DNA from: Talinum fruticosum
Lineage: Eukaryota; Streptophyta; Magnoliopsida; Caryophyllales; Talinaceae
DNA length: 64,000 bases
NCBI GenBank assembly: GCA_021018815.1
Contig: JAITYX010000007.1
Location: 10,540,001-10,604,000 of the forward strand
Direction: 5' to 3'
In this document: piece by piece, positions 1 to 10,861 of the stretch
How positions within the stretch are numbered: position 1 is the stretch's first letter
How the letters are laid out: every line of letters begins with the position of its first letter
Program-made: the position numbers and the translations under genes
The notes under the pieces: generated by a model
What the model saw: the letters and a program-made list of their open reading frames with translations, nothing else
What the model was told of the DNA's origin: nothing
Database searches by the model: none

Positions 1-544
1 ATTACTCCTTATCCATCTTAATTTATCCTTTTTTTATTCATTTTAATTTCTCCTTATCCTCTTAAAACGACAGATGTTTTAATACGAAGAGAGTAATTAA
101 TTAGAAGTCTTTATCTTTTTATGCCTTTTTTTATAGCAATCTTTTTATACCCTTTGAAATAATAAATATTAATTTTTCCAATAATAAATAAATAATAATT
201 AATAACTTTGTAAAATACAAATGTTCATTTCCCAACAGCTGGTGAATCAATGAAAAAATACTATACAAATACTTTTGAGTTGATAACTAAGAAGCTAAGG
301 CATTTACTGATAGGAAGTTAAGGGTATTGTTCACAATAACAATAATTTTGAGTTGATCTTAATATTCCGTATGTGTATTTTGTCAACTCATGTAAATAAA
401 ATGGAATAACGAGTATACAATATGTTCAAGTTCATATGTTATTAGTTATTAGCACATTAGTAATTGTCTGTTAATTAAATTAGTTGTTTGATTTAATTAA
501 TTATGTTGGTTGTTTTTCAAATAATGTGTTAGATAAAATAATAT

Positions 545-1500
545 GTTTTTCTTTTCTTTTCTTTTTTGAGATGGTAAGTACAAAAATATTAGATATTTTT
601 TAAGGGTTATACCTATGTTATTATCGGAAAATATACATGAGAACTCTTACGAGGGAAAGGATATAAAGGTAACTCTAGACCTCATGACATCCTAATTTGG
701 CAATACAATCTACCGTCATATTACCCTCTCCAAAAACATGGTTAATTGAGTAAAAAGAGAATAATGAAAGTATAGTTCGTATTTCATGAGCTAAAGATTA
801 GATCCTCCATGGGGTGTGAATGATACCCTGAATTGTCCGAATAACTATCTTGTTGTCTCACTCTACTTGTATATATGCACAATCTGCCTCTAATGATGCT
901 TTGATACCATCTTGCATGGCCATAACTTCAAATACAACTTACAAGTATAGGTGTCTTATGCATGAATCGAGTGCTTGCTTGGATGAGACTTCCTTTATAA
1001 TAACATAACTAGCAGTTGTGCTCGCTGAAAAATGGTCGTCAAAATTAATTTTGATAAATCTCCTGAGGAGAAGTCCACCTTACTAAACAGGTGGGCTTGG
1101 AAATAAGAATCGAGTGTAATGATGAGGATGATGATACCGGAAGAATAGGTACATTGTTTGCACTTCACCCAATTACTTTTTTCCCAAATTAGTGAACCCA
1201 ATGGATTAATTACATTATTTTGAAACATAATGTAATTATGAGACTTTCAGATGATCCACAAAAGTACAATATTTCCGTAAACATTCTTTCTTCTATTTGT
1301 AAATTGTTAACTAACTATTTAACTTGATTCTCCTTCCTCTCATTTCCTTCTCTCTAAACCCCAATTTTGTATTACTATTTTTTCTCTTTTTTAAATTGTT
1401 GGAGTTACTACTAACCTAATTACAGTCGGTGGTAACCCCCTTTTACTTCAATTTCTTCAATTGAATGAAAATCTAAAGGTGTTATTATTTTCTTTTTAAT
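545..1500. other. Non-coding stretch within duplicate A
   Basis: No convincing gene is seen. The only open frame, on the minus strand at 995-1228, is short and without recognisable motif. Most of this interval has no counterpart in duplicate B, so it is probably an insertion in A or a deletion in B. The part from about 1290 again resembles B at about 17410. Confidence 0.4.
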
Positions 1501-1502
1501 AA

Positions 1503-1632
1503 GTTTTCTCTCATTCTTGTGAGAGTTTGGGATTCTCTCATTGTGAGAGTTTGAGTTTCTCTCTCTTTTGTGAGAGTTAGGGTTTCTCCCTTTTCGTGAG
1601 AGTCTTGCTTCTCTCCTTTGTATGAGTTATTT
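1503..1632. repeat. Short tandem array of CTCTC/GAGAG hairpin units
   Basis: About five degenerate units of 25-30 bp each begin with a ctctc run and contain gtgagagtt, so every unit can fold into a small imperfect hairpin. Spacer words such as tgggat, tgagttt and tagggttt vary between units. The function is unknown. It may simply be an expanded pyrimidine-rich tract. Confidence 0.55.
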
Positions 1633-1937
1633 CTCTTGCCAATAGGTGCAAGTTTTTATTAGGTTTGTTGATTCGATTGGATGATAAATTATTGATCTCT
1701 TTATCTATTAGTCATTGATTTTGATTGATAGTGATTCAATAATTGAATTTGATACAACTCGATCAAAGTAATGTATTTCCTTCATATTGGATATCTTATA
1801 TCATACAGTAGATTTATTTTTATGAAGTTATACAATAGCTCTTCGATGTTAAGGAAATACATATGAAAGTCGGAAAAAACAGTTTGTAGTCATATTGATA
1901 CTGTGAGTATATATAGAATCGAATGGAATTATATTTA

Positions 1938-2106
1938 GAGCATGTTTGGTCTAGTTTTAAAAAAATATTTTAGTTTTTTAAAAGTATTTTTTGAAAATTA
2001 TTTTTGGAGAAAAATTGAAATTTTTGGCCTAAATTTTATATAAGTTTTTTAAATAATTAATTTATTAACATTTTTATATAGAGAAAGAGAGGAGATAGAG
2101 ATAAAA

Positions 2107-2147
<41 letters not shown>

Positions 2148-2369
2148 GAGATAGAGATAGAGGAGACAAAAAATAAGATTGTGGGTGGTTGATAGGGAAT
2201 TTTTCTAGAAATTAGAAACGTAAATAGCTATTTGCTATTTCTATTTTTGAGAAGTTTTTTTCAAAATTATTTTTTCAAAATAATTTTAATTTTAAAGAAA
2301 ATTAATGTTTGACCTAATTTTAGCTTTTAAAATCTAAAAATAATTTTAAAATCTAAGTCAAACACCCAC
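1938..2369. mobile_element. Harbinger/Tourist-like MITE, copy 1 (432 bp)
   Basis: The left end reads gagcatgtttgg and the inverted right end gtgggtgtttga, both followed by a tract rich in ttttaaaa, giving imperfect terminal inverted repeats. A TTA trinucleotide flanks both ends (1935-1937 and 2370-2372), the target duplication expected for PIF/Harbinger elements. The middle carries a GA microsatellite at about 2114-2145. There is no coding capacity. The family assignment rests on the TTA duplication and the TIR pattern. Confidence 0.65.
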
Positions 2370-2372
2370 TTA

Positions 2373-3560
2373 TTATTGAGATCTTGGTTGACAAAACCTA
2401 CAGTCTAAGAATTTAAGAGCCGATTGATTGTAATTTTTTTATACGATCGTTAATTTTCCACTACCTGCTATTCTAGATTTAATTACCAGAGAAACAGATG
2501 GGGAAAGGGAGGGGGAGGAGAGAGAGAGGGAAAGTGGGGAATGCAAATTGGGGGTGGGGATGTTTTGAGTTATGTATAATTATCACCGGAAAGACTGTTG
2601 GTGAAATATTCAGATATTGCAACTATAGTTCTCACCAGTAATCGTCAATGTGTCATGGCACCGAGGATGACATTTATGACTCGATGAAACTTTTTTCTTC
2701 CGGTTAAAAGAAGAGGGGGATTAAAATCCAAACACCAACCTAAAATAGATTTCTTTTGCTTTACTCGTAATTTTATAAATTTATTTTTTGGATACAAAGG
2801 GGGAGAAGTCAAGAAAGATCAACGAACAATGGCTATGTGCTTCCAATTTTTCCGGTGAAGCTTTTATTTTTTTCTCGACTTTCACCTCTATTCCGGCCAC
2901 CAGAGTTCATTTTCCGACGAATGACCTTCGTTCGATAGAGAAAGGATTGTTTCTTGCCTGAAAATATGGAGATCTCGACATCCAATTTGGTACGTAATCC
3001 GACAATATGCATAACTACGATTATTGAGCGAATAGCCGGTGCCGGTCTCGACAACCTCATCGGTCAAAAGGTTTTTGATCGACGGTGGGCAGGGGCGCGG
3101 GAGATCTAAGCATCTTCAATTCGTTCATCCGAGAGAGACGGGGGTACAGAGAGGGGAAAGGAAAATTAAGGTTGGGATATTCTGGGGTGGGAAGCATGAG
3201 TTGGTGGTCGCCGAAAAAAATCATGTATCACCGGCAAAAATGGTGTGTGTGTTTTGGAAAATAGGTGGGCGTGGGTTTGGTGTTTGTCTGGATAAGGACT
3301 TTTGGAAAAAGCACGATAGGTGGGAGGGGTTTTGGGGAATGATTCATCCAAACACAACATAATTTTTTTTTTTGTTTTATTTTACTTTTCCAAATTTAAT
3401 AAAAATAATTTATTAAATTAAATAGTAAAAAATTAATGGTTAGAATTAAATCAAAACACTTGTACGATTCATATCGCGGGAGTCACCATGGTTACCATTT
3501 TGCAGGAACCACTACACCCACATCTTTAAAGTAATTAGTAAGTCTTTCTAATTTTTTTCC
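2373..3560. other. Non-coding DNA in duplicate A
   Basis: No gene is supported. Overlapping frames at 2833-3362 on both strands are short, G-rich on the plus strand, and show no family motif. This block has no counterpart in duplicate B. Confidence 0.4.
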
Positions 3561-4066
3561 CTCTGTTTGAAACAATTATCCTATAACATATTCAAATGGA
3601 GCTTCTATACCAAACTTGAATCAATTCTTACCAGATTGAAATCTGATTTAAACTTTTCTACTAATTTTAACTGGACAATAGTTATTAGATCAAAACATCT
3701 ATATAGACATGAATCTAAATAAAACAAATAAATAAAAAGAGCCTATTAGAACTTGCATTGAATTCAAATTTCATCATCAATTTAAACATGCATTATGAGA
3801 TTTGATATATATTGATCTGATCGAAATTTGAACTTAACCAACACTATATGCTATAGGTTAACCCCATTTCGCCCTCTAGTTTTTCGCAAGAAAGTGTATA
3901 TTAAATACTTAAGCAACATAGACACTATACAATTTCATGTATTGTCACAAATACTGCGGCTCCACCAAAAGAAAGTTACTTCTAAATAATATCATGTTAA
4001 GGGCCTTTCTTTCTCAAATTGATAGAAAACAATGCGCTAACTGATTTTTCTGAAAAGAAGTTACTA

Positions 4067-4522
4067 TGAGCATGTTTTGGCCTAATTTTTAAAAATTTGT
4101 TTTTGTTTTTAAAAAGTAATTTTTTGAAAATTATTTTTGAAGAAAAATTTGAAGTGTTTGGCCTAAATTTTATATAAGTATTTTTAAGTAATTAATTTGT
4201 TTGGCCAAAATTTTTAGAAAGATAGAAATAAGATAGAGATAAAACAAAATAACAGAGAGAGGAGAGAGATAAAATAGAGGAGAGAGAAAAATTAAAATGA
4301 TGTAAAAAGATAGGAGAGACAGAGAGAGATCGGATTTTGGGTGGTTATTACGTAATTTTTTCGAAATTAGAAACGAAACGCTTATTTACTATTTCCGTTT
4401 CTGGGACTTTTTTTCCAAAATCGTTTTTGAAAAATAATTTTATTTTTTAAAAAATTAGTATTTAGCCTAACTTCTATTTTTTAAATTCAAAAATAGTTTT
4501 AAAATTCAGGTGAAACACCTCA
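4067..4522. mobile_element. Harbinger/Tourist-like MITE, copy 2
   Basis: This is a second member of the family at 1938-2369: the left end tgagcatgttttggcct is mirrored at the right end by tgaggtgtttcacct in inverted orientation, with the same AT-rich interior words and a GA-rich centre. Duplicate B at about 18345 lacks it, reading directly from ttactata into the sequence that follows the right end here. The insertion therefore postdates the A/B duplication. Exact target duplication is unclear (CTA left, CTG right). Confidence 0.6.
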
Positions 4523-4529
4523 CTGTATA

Positions 4530-4830
4530 TAATTTTTCTGGATGGCTGAAAAGATTTTATTGCTTGAACATTGTTGATTGGAGTGAGTACATTTTTATAA
4601 AAGTGAAGAGAAATATTTGTAATCAGATAATAAGCCATTGGAGATAGGGTGGGACCAGAAACAATTGTCAGTGGGCAGAGTAATTATTTACCAAAAGTAA
4701 TTCCCTTCTCACTCAGTGTCGACGCATCATTTATTTATCTGTCTCTCTATAAATTGGATGACTGGCCTGCACTTTTCCGATGCAAGCAAAACCAACTCAG
4801 AGAGAGAGAGAGAGTACAAGTTGTGTACAC
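4530..4830 (+). promoter_or_regulatory. Orphan promoter copy of the cyclopropane synthase gene
   Basis: This segment is highly similar to 18360-18650, the immediate promoter and 5' leader of synthase copy 1. It includes a TATA box tataaat at 4748-4754, matching 18574-18580, inside the identical context ctctataaattggatgac. Similarity runs into the GA repeat (about 4799-4815) and stops there. In copy 1 the ATG follows the GA repeat; here no ATG and no exon follow. It may still drive transcription, but its product would not be the synthase. Confidence 0.7.
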
Positions 4831-4835
4831 GTGTT

Positions 4836-5048
4836 AAATTTGAGAGTACATACTCATCAACTGCTATTTTAAACTGTTTGGTCTCGAAAAACTCATTTTT
4901 ATAAAATTTAAAAAAATTATGTTATATATCACTAAGTCTTTTTATTATTATTATTATTATTATTGCTACTACTGCTTTTAGATATTATTTTTTATTTAAA
5001 TTGAATATAATAAATAATATATTAGATAGAATATATATTTATATATTA
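4836..5048. other. AT-rich spacer with TTA microsatellite
   Basis: This stretch contains a (tta)n run at about 4941-4962 and AT-rich DNA directly left of the MULE end. The last nine bases, tatatatta, resemble the tatatatat that follows the right end of the MULE and may be its target duplication. Confidence 0.45.
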
Positions 5049-6020
5049 GGGAGGGTTCAAGTGAGCCCTCCTTTTAAGTGAGCTCACCCATTAGGTGAAG
5101 ACTTTTAATCTAAACCATTGAATTTTGATTCAATGGCTGAGATTAAAAGTGGAATTTTTGATTTTTAAAAAAATTTTTTTTTCTTGGGAGGGGGAGGACT
5201 GGAAAATCATCGTCATTTCCCATCCTCTCCAACCCTCCCAAGCGCTTTCTCTCTCTAACTCTCGCTCTCTCGTCCGCAAACAATTGTCCCGCCGGCGTCT
5301 ACCTCCGGCCGTTGTCCTCTCTCTCGCTGCCCTCCTTCCTCTCGCCCGAATCAAGTTCGCTCGGTATCTATGTCGCCCGAATCCCCGACATTCCCTCTCC
5401 TTGTGCTTTCCGGTTCCTCTCGTTCTTCGATCCCGTCCGTCGTCCGGCTCCATAATCAACCATGGAATCAGCCAGTCGAAGTCGTCGGTTGCCCATATCG
5501 GTGCTTGTTTGGAGGAACTTCTTGAGGTAAAATCGAAAACAAGAGTAGGAAGCCGGATTACCCCATATCGGTGGAGTCCGAGGAGGAGTACAGCTTTGAC
5601 AAGTGTTTGCCTTGTAAATTCTAGAATCATATGATAAATTATACATTATGAGTAAATCTGTTGTAATAATTGATTCGGATGAGATCATTAGGCTTACTTG
5701 TTCATACACCAAGATTTGCTCGCAAGAGATTGGTTTATAAGGGCAAATAACCTCCCAATAAGTATCACCCACACTACTTGAAAAACAAGTTGTACAGCTT
5801 AGTAAACATGTATACCGAATCAACAGTCTCTTTTAGTAATTGGAAACCGAGAGATTGTAGAATAAGAGTGGAATGCTCATGTGTAGGTTGCGTTCTTCAA
5901 CTAAGCTAAACTATCATTAGCTAATATTTGTGCACAACCGAAATTTCTCTTTTATTGCTAATCCAAGGTTCATTGCCTATTTTGTAAATTTTGAAATCCG
6001 ATAAGTACTTAATTATATGC

Positions 6021-8267
6021 AGGGGAAGATACTCAAGATGAGCTTCAAACACGTCAAAAATTCAAAAGTCCTACACATATTGCAAAGGAGTGGATACCTT
6101 TTTGTGAAAAGGAGTTCAAACCAAAAGAGGGATTACAGCTTGCTAACGTCGAAGAATGTGAGAAGTTCTATAAATCTTATGCTCATCATGTTGGTTTTAG
6201 TGTACGTAAATCAAGATCTAAGAAGACTAACGAAGGTGTCCACTCACATCAGTATTTTATTTGCTCTAAACAAGGATTTAGGCAAACATCAACGAATGTG
6301 AACCCTAATCGGAAAGTGAAGTTGACTAAAGAGGGTTGTAATGCAATGATTGGTTTCAAGAAAACAAGTACTCGGTGCATATGTAATTTTCAGATTTTAT
6401 GAAGGTCATACACATTTACTTGCAACTCCTAGGAAGCATCATATGCTAAAGTCTAATAGAGTTGTAAATAGTGTGCATAGGACTTTATTCAAGTCACTTA
6501 CTCGTGCTAATATTGGACCTTCTAAAGCTCATCGCATCATTAAAGAGCAAGTTGGTAGCTTTGAAAATGTTGGGTGTAGTAAACAAGACTTGAAAAACTT
6601 TCAAAGAGACTTGAAAGCATTTATCAAAGATTCTGATGCTCAAATGTTTATTGAGAATTTTAAAAGGAAGCAGGAGGTTCATCCATCATTTTATTTTGCC
6701 TACGAGTTGGATGTTGATGGTACACTTAAACATGTGTTTTGGGCAGATGCTATTGTAAGACTTAATTATTCATTCTATGGTGATGTGGTCTCTTTTGATA
6801 CAACATATGATACTAATAGATACAAAATGATATTTGCCCCTTTCACTTGGGTTGGATAACCATAGGTTGTGTGTTACATTTGGGGTTGCATTCTTGGGGG
6901 ATGAGAAAGCGGAATCATTTATGTGGTTGTTTGACAAGTTTTTAGATGCAATGGGGGTAAGATGCCTGTTTGTCTTATTACCGATCAAGATCCCGCAATG
7001 AAAGTAGCAATACAAGAAAAATTTCCAATGACTCGTCCATCGATTTTGCATCCGGCATATTATGAGAAAACTATCCGAGAAGGTGAGATGTTCTTTGAAT
7101 AGTAACAGTGACTTTCTTGCACGATTCAAATCATGTGTCTACAATTCGGAGACTCCTATGGAATTTGAACAAGAGTGGCAAACTGTTAACCAAGATTTTG
7201 ATTTGCATAATAATTCATGGTTGTCGCATTTGTATCATATTCGAGATATGTGGATACTCGTCTATTTTAGGGATTTGTTTTTGGGTGAAGTATTAAGAGC
7301 CACATCAAGATTTGAAAGTGAAAATCGATTCTTTAGTAATTTCACAAATCCACATTTGAGTTTGATTGAGTTTTGGATTCGATTTGAAAGTGCAGTGGAG
7401 TTGCAAAGGCATAATCGGTTGCAAGCGGATAATGAAACATCTTCTTCACGTGCTCGTGTTAAAGACAACTAAAGATTTAGAGAGGCATGCAGGTGAAATC
7501 TACACCTATGCTAATTTTATAAGTTTCGGGATGAGTTTTGGAATGCTTTTATGGATTGTGAGGTTGAGGATAAGCAAGCGATAGATGAGGGGTTATTAAT
7601 TAGTGTGTTGGATAATAGTCGAAATAGGACTACAAAAAGGCAAGTCGTATATAACCCCTCTACTCATGTGGCACATTGCTCATGCAAAATGTTTGAATGT
7701 GAAGGTATTCCTTGTTGCCATATATTGTGTATTTTGAAGGGAAAGGCTTTACGAGAATTGCCATCATATTATGTTTTGAATAGATGGACTAAAATGGCGG
7801 CAAATAAGCCAATTTTTGATGTGAATGACACTATTTTAAAAGGACGTTCACAAATGGAACTCCAAGACAAGTTAATTTCAAGAAATTGGGTTGACTTTTT
7901 AGATTGTATGCAACTCGCCGGAAGAGACACGGAAATCCTCAACCTTGTTGGCAAAAGAATTCAATGTATTTTAAAAGAAGTGAAGGAGTTGAAGGGAACT
8001 ACAAGTGAGAGCAAAATAAGTGAGTTGGAGTCATTTATTGGATCAAGTGCTCCCGATCAAATCGACATTCTCCCACCTAAGCAATGTAATACGAAAGTAA
8101 GTGGTAAACGAATTAAAGGTGGAAAAGAGAAAGCGATGGAGCAACAAGCCAAGAGGTTAAGACTTTGTAAAGCTTGTGGACAACAAGCCTACCACGACAT
8201 GTTCGAAATTGTCCTTCAAAGAACTTATAAAGGTAAAAATTTCTTATATTATTTGTATTTGGAATAG
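6021..8267 (+). pseudogene. FAR1-like MULE transposase, broken by frameshifts
   Basis: Three parts of a FAR1/FHY3-type transposase appear in order. From 6021, after a plausible acceptor tatatgcag, comes the FAR1 DNA-binding domain with EECEKFYKSYAHHVGFSVR. Frame 6350-6859 holds the MULE transposase start, with YVIFRFYEGHTHLL and GDVVSFDTTYDTNRY. Frame 7551-8267 holds the SWIM zinc finger HCSCKMFECEGIPCCH. Frame changes occur near 6355, 6858, 6955, 7060 and 7470, so no single protein spans the domains. Conserved parts between the breaks are still recognisable, so decay is moderate or partly due to consensus errors. In an intact element this protein would cut and join the MULE ends. Confidence 0.8.
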
Positions 8268-8648
8268 CTTTGTCATGGTCTAATTGTAGTATTTTATTTT
8301 TGTTTTTTTTTATATTTTTGAGGTGGAAGATGTTGGATAATACTTGGAAGTGGAATTTTCAAGTGAGAACATGCTTTGAAGATGTTGGACAAAACGTGGA
8401 AGTGCATCTTTCAAGTGGGAACAAGCTTATGTGATTCGATTTTACATTTGATTTAATTTTGTTGTTGTTTTGTAGTAGGAACATGCTTGTCTTAGCTTTT
8501 GAAACATCTTCGTAAAAGGTTGATGGCTGTCAAATTGACTTGTATTCCCCTTGGTTGGTGATAATTAATGGAAGAGGTTGAAGTCTTTGTTATTGAATTT
8601 TCCTTGTACATCTCAAGTTTATTTGGATTTGTATGCATATGGGAATCA

Positions 8649-9213
8649 TGTCCGAAAAACAAAAAATTCTGCTGAAAATTAGGAACTCATTATGTTGAAA
8701 TCGGAACTCTTGCTTTTACTACTATTTCGTCTATAATATAACCTTCTAACTTCATTTTTAGGCGTGTATCGTAGCCGTGGCTGCTCAAAAATGAACTTCT
8801 TTCAAGTTTTACGCGCATGTCTTGCTAGCAACGGCACTTGTTCTATCCTAGACCGAACTTGCTAGCAACTCGCTCTTATTCGGTCAATTGGAGGGCATAT
8901 CCATCATAAGATGTGCAAAATATAACTAAAAACTAGGTCAAATATTACATACCAATAAATGAAAAAAATGTCCGAAAAATAAAAAATTCTGCTGAAAATT
9001 AGGAACTTATTATGCTGAAATCGGAACTCTTTCTTTTACTACTCTTTCGTCTATAATATAACCTTCTGACTTCATTTTTAGGCGTGCTTGTAGCCATGAC
9101 TGCTCAAAAATAAACTTCCTTCAACTTTTACGCGCATGTCTTGCTAGCAACGACACTTGTTCTATCCTACACTCGAACTTGCTAGCAACCGCACTTATTC
9201 GGTCAACTTTTAA
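8649..9213. repeat. Direct repeat pair of about 245 bp inside the MULE
   Basis: Copies lie at about 8649-8890 and 8969-9213, offset 320 bp. Both begin tgtccgaaaaa and contain aaaattctgctgaaaattag, cgtctataatataacctt, tacgcgcatgtcttgctagc and ttgttctatccta. They differ by scattered substitutions and small indels. No reading frame is conserved between them. The role is unknown; it is a local duplication inside the non-coding 3' part of the element. Confidence 0.8.
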
Positions 9214-9235
9214 GCATGTTTCTAGTTTTGATTTC

Positions 9236-9305
9236 AGCCTATGTGGGATTTGAACCCACATCTTTGTGTAATAACACAAATGCTCTACCAATTGAGCTAA
9301 TAGGC
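9236..9305 (-). tRNA. tRNA-like sequence, irregular anticodon loop
   Basis: Read on the minus strand it has a near-complete acceptor stem (gcctat paired with atagggc-like 3' end), a D arm gctcaattggtagagc, and a T arm gtggg-ttcaaat-cccac. The internal promoter boxes are present: A box tagctcaattgg and B box gggttcaaatcc. The anticodon arm is a 6-bp stem (tttgtg/cacaaa) with a 6-base loop ttatta rather than the normal 5+7, so the isotype cannot be assigned. It may be a decayed nuclear or organelle-derived tRNA, or one that lost a base to a consensus error. It lies inside the MULE. Confidence 0.55.
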
Positions 9306-10190
9306 GTCCAAGGTTTCATAGACATGTGTGTTAAATGTAAAAGCAAGAGAGTTGCAACAATCGTGTGTGAGGGTGGGGGCAGCAGAGTAGGCATCTTTTC
9401 TCATCCGAATAAGAGTATATTTACTTAGTGAAGACAATTTCATTTTGCCTTTATGGGGGGTGGCAGCAGTAGGCATCTTTTCTCAGCATTGAGAGATTGC
9501 AAAAACAAAGCTAGCCATTGAACCTAATTTGCGGTGTCACATGTAATTAGTAAGAGATGCCTTAATGACCATTGGATACTTGCATATATTCCGATATAGG
9601 AAGTAGAAAAATATATGGGCATTAATGTGATCATTTACGCAACCAAATATAGCTACAATTCATGAATCCTATATTCAATTTGATGGGTCGAGATCGTTGT
9701 ACATTAGCTAATTCTAATGAAGTGAGGCACACCAAATCAACCAAGCCCCGGCAACAAAGCCCGGCAACAAAAGATCGTTGTACATTAACTACAATTCATG
9801 AATCCTATATTCCACCCATAATGGTTTGTGCCCGTAACACTCGGTCGTCCAATCAACCAAGCCAGGCAACAAAGGATCAAGCAAATTCACATAGGATAGC
9901 CGGATCTACATCGGTTGATGTTTACAACTTATGAGATGTAAAGCCAAGAGAAATGTAAATTGCGTAAAGCAACCTCCATGTTTGCAAGCGTAAGTTCAAA
10001 TGATTTCGAACAAAGCACACCAAATCTACAGACAATTTCAGATCCAACTCCATTCAATCAACCATTACAAAACCAATTTCAGTTAATTTTAACCCCAAAA
10101 CATTGTTACAAACCAACATTAATCAACCCAGAAAATACACAAGAAAAAAATAGTGGATACCGCAATTTTCTGTTCCCCAATTCGATTTTG
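9306..10190. other. Non-coding interior of the MULE, with short direct repeats
   Basis: No gene is supported. Two similar stretches (about 9650-9720 and 9775-9830) share gatcgttgtacatta and caattcatgaatcctatatt in different order, indicating local rearrangement. Short frames here have no family motifs. Confidence 0.4.
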
Positions 10191-10199
10191 AGCGCCACC

Positions 10200-10360
10200 A
10201 AAGTGAGAGAGAGAGAGAGCGAGCTCCGGTATTGGACGCCGGCGGTCAGCAACGTGAGAAAGAGAGCGAGGTCGGGCATTGGACGCCGACGGTGAGCAAC
10301 GAGAGAGAGAGCGAGGTCGGGTATTGGCGCCGGCGATGAGCAACGAGAGAGAGAGCGAGG
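10200..10360. repeat. Three tandem 50-60 bp GC-rich units near the MULE right end
   Basis: Each unit has a gagagagagagcgag run followed by a variant of ctccggtattggacgccggcg and ending gagcaacg. The array borders the GC-rich inner part of the right TIR. The open frames over it are products of the repeat and are not credible genes. Confidence 0.6.
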
Positions 10361-10827
10361 GGGCTCGAGGGGTTAGCGAGGACGGAGAGAGAGGGAGGGG
10401 GTCACCGACGATTGAGAAATCCCGCCGGCGTCGGCAACGACGAGAGAGAGGGAAGGGACTCGGGGTCGGCCGACCGGAGCAGCGAGAGAGAGGGCCACGA
10501 CGTTCAACCGAAGCAGCGACAGAGAGGAAGGAAGGCAGCGAGAGAGAGGATAGCGGCCGGAGGTAGGGACTCGGGGGTCCGCAGACGCGAGAGAGAGAGC
10601 GAGAGAGCGAGAGTTAGAGAGAGATAGAGCGCTTGGGAGGGCTGGAGAGGATGGAAAATGACGATGATTTTCCAGTCCTCCCCCTTCCAGGAAAAAAAAA
10701 TAATTTTTTTAAAAATCAAAAATTTCACTTTTAATCTCAGCCATTGAATCAAAATTCAATGGTTGAGATTAAAAGTGTTCACCTAATGGGTGAGCTCACC
10801 TAAAGGGGAGGGCTCACTTGAACCCTC

Positions 10828-10830
<3 letters not shown>

Positions 10831-10861
<31 letters not shown>

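Larger units (their letters stand above)
1..4835 (+). repeat. Segmental duplicate A of the synthase copy-1 upstream region
   Basis: This stretch matches, in order and with gaps, the DNA upstream of the decayed synthase gene. Roughly 115-425 pairs with 12566-13120, 420-540 with 17245-17400, 3601-4066 with 17941-18345, and 4530-4815 with 18360-18640. Shared stretches include the segment around taaaatacaaatg and the one around ttattgcttgaacattg. The two versions differ by transposon insertions on one side or the other. No coding exon of the synthase follows the A copy. The left end of the duplication may lie outside the window. Confidence 0.8.
5049..10829 (+). mobile_element. Mutator-like element with long terminal inverted repeats
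   Basis: The ends are gggagggttcaagtgagccc at the left and its inverted counterpart at the right. Inverted similarity continues for about 300 bp (5049-5345 and 10519-10829) and includes cacccattaggtgaa, a segment around attgaattttgattcaatgg, and a GC-rich distal part with ctctctctcgctgcc. A 9-bp AT-rich target duplication is plausible (tatatatta / tatatatat), though the right flank has expanded into a TA repeat. The interior carries a broken FAR1-type transposase on the plus strand, a 245-bp direct repeat and a tRNA-like sequence. Long TIRs, 9-bp duplication and FAR1/SWIM transposase together fit the MULE superfamily. Confidence 0.85.

Noticed and set aside
5125..5823. Overlapping open frames on both strands (up to 169 residues)
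   Set aside because: They lie in the GC-rich inner part of the MULE TIR; the mirrored frame exists at the other end. They are by-products of TIR sequence.
9216..9428. 70-residue frame containing GFEPTSLCNNTNALPIELIG
   Set aside because: This peptide is the usual artificial translation of the antisense strand of a tRNA; the RNA-like sequence itself is reported.
10279..10752. Arg/Glu-rich frames of 70-95 residues
   Set aside because: They are translations of gagagag repeats and the right TIR, with no family motif.
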